This document shows positions 63,736 to 64,000 of a stretch of DNA of 64,000 bases, piece after piece. Under the pieces are notes generated by a model. It did no database searches, was not told the origin of the DNA, and saw nothing but the letters and a program-made list of their open reading frames with translations. Within the stretch, counting starts at the first letter, position 1. Each line of letters starts with the position of its first letter. The DNA lies in NCBI GenBank assembly GCA_031761405.1, contig JASEVX010000001.1, positions 46,450,794 to 46,514,793 on the forward strand, in the 5' to 3' direction. This DNA comes from Serripes groenlandicus (taxonomy: Eukaryota > Mollusca > Bivalvia > Cardiida > Cardiidae). Both the position numbers and the translations under genes were made by a program.

Positions 63736-64000
63736 CTTTAATCCATGCATTATCTATAAAACTGAAGGGGGTAATTACATAACACGATTTTCACACCCTC
63801 CTGGACCGATTACTGGACAGTTTATCTGGTTTACGTCACGGTAAGTGACTTTTTCGAAGGGTAACAGATGTTCACTAAACAAAGAACGTGTGTACTTACT
63901 AGGATTTTATTGGGTTTTCGTTTACACAGTGACATATAGCGTAGGTTTTAAAAGGACCAATTTTTTAACAAGTTTTAGGATTGATATCCGATCTGGCGAC
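63736..64000. other. Non-coding window end
   Basis: Nothing supported. Confidence 0.35.

Overview
The window looks like nuclear DNA of a marine or freshwater bivalve mollusc (a judgement from repeat style and protein content; the species cannot be named). It is AT-rich, gene-poor and dominated by short non-autonomous transposable elements, tRNA-derived SINEs and satellite DNA. There are no bacterial-type operons. Coding sequence appears as short exons with GT/AG boundaries plus one long intronless ORF.

Layout. 0-8.5 kb: low-copy DNA with a (CT)n microsatellite, a probable + strand 3'-terminal exon (1446-1636), a minisatellite, TTAA-flanked MITEs and a complete 388-bp TRIM-like retroelement (4950-5337, TSD TAAG). 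8.5-33.5 kb: at least thirteen copies of a hairpin-ended repeat group (here called HE), all in + orientation. They are mixed with SINEs, a nested hAT-like insertion and a 2.7-kb TTAA-flanked element. Two isolated + strand exons (10087-10180, 20304-20410) of unrecognised gene(s) lie here. 33.5-38.7 kb: a GC-rich satellite of about 108-bp monomers in two blocks, with a unique-looking spacer present twice. 38.9-44.1 kb: HE elements again, now all in - orientation. 44.3-48.2 kb: a 1282-aa intronless - strand ORF with SWIM-like and cysteine clusters and a C-terminal KDZ-type transposase domain, close to the HMGXB3-like family common in molluscs. 49.5-61.9 kb: a - strand gene of at least twelve exons with matching splice phases. 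It encodes the C-terminal half of an SGNH (GDSL-like) hydrolase domain, then basic low-complexity exons, then an exon ending exactly in a 2A ribosome-skipping motif (DVEQNPGP). One of its exons sits in a perfect-looking 810-bp tandem duplication. 62-64 kb: a hAT/ZNF862-like fragment and further repeats.

The most interesting possibility is that the SGNH-2A gene and the KDZ ORF just downstream, on the same strand and in compatible phase, are one transcription unit. 2A skipping would then give an SGNH-containing protein and a KDZ transposase from one mRNA. The exon chain and the 2A motif are read directly from the sequence; the join to the KDZ ORF is inference. A second structural observation is that HE elements switch orientation across the satellite, matching the strand of the coding exons on each side.
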